From a virus: 23,269 bases of DNA. Of this stretch, positions 23,026 through 23,269 are shown piece by piece (within the stretch, counting starts at the first letter, position 1; each line of letters begins with the position of its first letter). The notes beneath the pieces are model-generated. The model searched no databases and had not been told where the DNA came from. It saw only the letters and a list, made by a program, of their open reading frames with translations. The stretch is taken from IMG/VR virus record IMGVR_UViG_3300029798_000037, positions 1 through 23,269 of that record; one strand, given 5' to 3'. Made by a program: the position numbers and the translations under genes.

Positions 23026-23269
23026 ATGAGCGTCAGCAGCACTACCACTCGGATCGCCGTAACCGTGACGGCGCTTCCCCAGACTGTCGCCACCTTCGAG
23101 TTCAACGCCGCGGCGGACCTTCTGCTTTTGGACGGCGGCACCGGGAACACGGGCATAGACCCGCCCACCATCCTGACGCTGGGGTCGGACTACACGGTCA
23201 CAGGCGGCGGATACAACTCATCGAACCAGCTCCAGACGGGCAATGTTGTGCTGGCCTCTGGTGGCACCG
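23026..23269 (+). CDS. Tail fibre protein N-terminus, truncated by window edge
   Basis: The first 81 residues are visible, from ATG 23026, 12 bases after the ATP-grasp stop. They read as a beta-rich domain: TRIAVTVTALPQTVATFEFN, then ADLLLLDGG, and TILTLGSDYTVTGGGYNSSN. The order of an F-x-F-x-AAADL strand, a short loop, and a LTLGSDYTVTGGG strand is the usual pattern of the virion-anchoring N-terminal domain of T7 gp17-like fibres and podovirus tailspikes. The receptor-binding part lies outside the window. With the spike at 3334, the phage appears to carry two receptor-binding-type proteins. Confidence 0.75.
   Translation, partial: MSVSSTTTRIAVTVTALPQTVATFEFNAAADLLLLDGGTGNTGIDPPTILTLGSDYTVTGGGYNSSNQLQTGNVVLASGGT

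Noticed and set aside
1-23269. tRNA genes, CRISPR arrays, insertion sequences, integrase or att sites
   Set aside because: No cloverleaf, repeat-spacer pattern, transposase, recombinase or terminal repeat was seen by eye. A tRNA or repeat scan would be needed to exclude weak cases.

Overview
The window is a 23.3-kb stretch of a double-stranded DNA tailed phage, or possibly a prophage. All supported genes lie on the + strand and are packed head to tail. The GC-rich sequence holds an almost complete virion-assembly module with the short-tailed (podovirus, T7-like) plan: portal, scaffold, major capsid, two tail-tube proteins, a gp13-like protein, three ejection proteins and the start of a tail fibre. 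No terminase, polymerase, lysis, integrase, tRNA or host gene is visible, so the window looks like the interior of a larger phage genome. The host cannot be named from this sequence. Protein lengths follow T7 closely in several cases (portal 597 versus 536 aa, scaffold 313 versus 307, gp13-like 139 versus 138, gp16-like 1384 versus 1318), but the sequences are clearly far from T7.

Layout. At 1-3330 are the end of a small conserved phage gene, a small Pro/Gly-rich protein, the portal, a Bbp19-like small protein and an unknown 227-aa protein. At 3334-5151 is a tailspike with a deca-glycine linker and a pectate-lyase-like beta-helix. At 5237-6930 are the scaffold, a small unknown protein and a phage GroES (Cpn10). 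At 6927-9590 is a tightly overlapping cassette of three GT-A glycosyltransferase-like proteins and one SAM-dependent methyltransferase-like protein. At 9591-9767 is the only substantial non-coding gap, which is rich in inverted repeats. At 9768-11308 are the major capsid protein and a companion virion protein, followed by an intrinsic terminator at 11331-11376. At 11381-21618 are gp11-, gp12-, gp13-, gp14-, gp15- and gp16-like proteins. At 21615-23013 are a 37-aa acidic peptide gene and a PurD-like ATP-grasp enzyme. At 23026 the N-terminus of a tail fibre begins and runs off the end.

How the genes fit together. The portal nucleates the shell, which scaffold and major capsid build. The phage GroES probably helps the host GroEL fold capsid or other virion proteins. 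gp11- and gp12-like proteins close the head and form the tail tube. gp14-, gp15- and gp16-like proteins probably act in DNA ejection. The spike and fibre bind, and perhaps degrade, the cell surface. The sugar cassette between GroES and the capsid gene, and the ATP-grasp gene between the ejection proteins and the fibre, are accessory enzymes inside an otherwise structural operon. They are the most interesting parts of the window. Their substrates are unknown; modification of the virion, host envelope or DNA is possible.

Expression. Most gene borders are ATGA, GTGA, TAATG or TGATG overlaps, or gaps of a few bases, so translational coupling is likely. The capsid pair sits in its own apparent transcription unit, with a structured leader upstream and a terminator downstream, like gene 10 and T-phi in T7.
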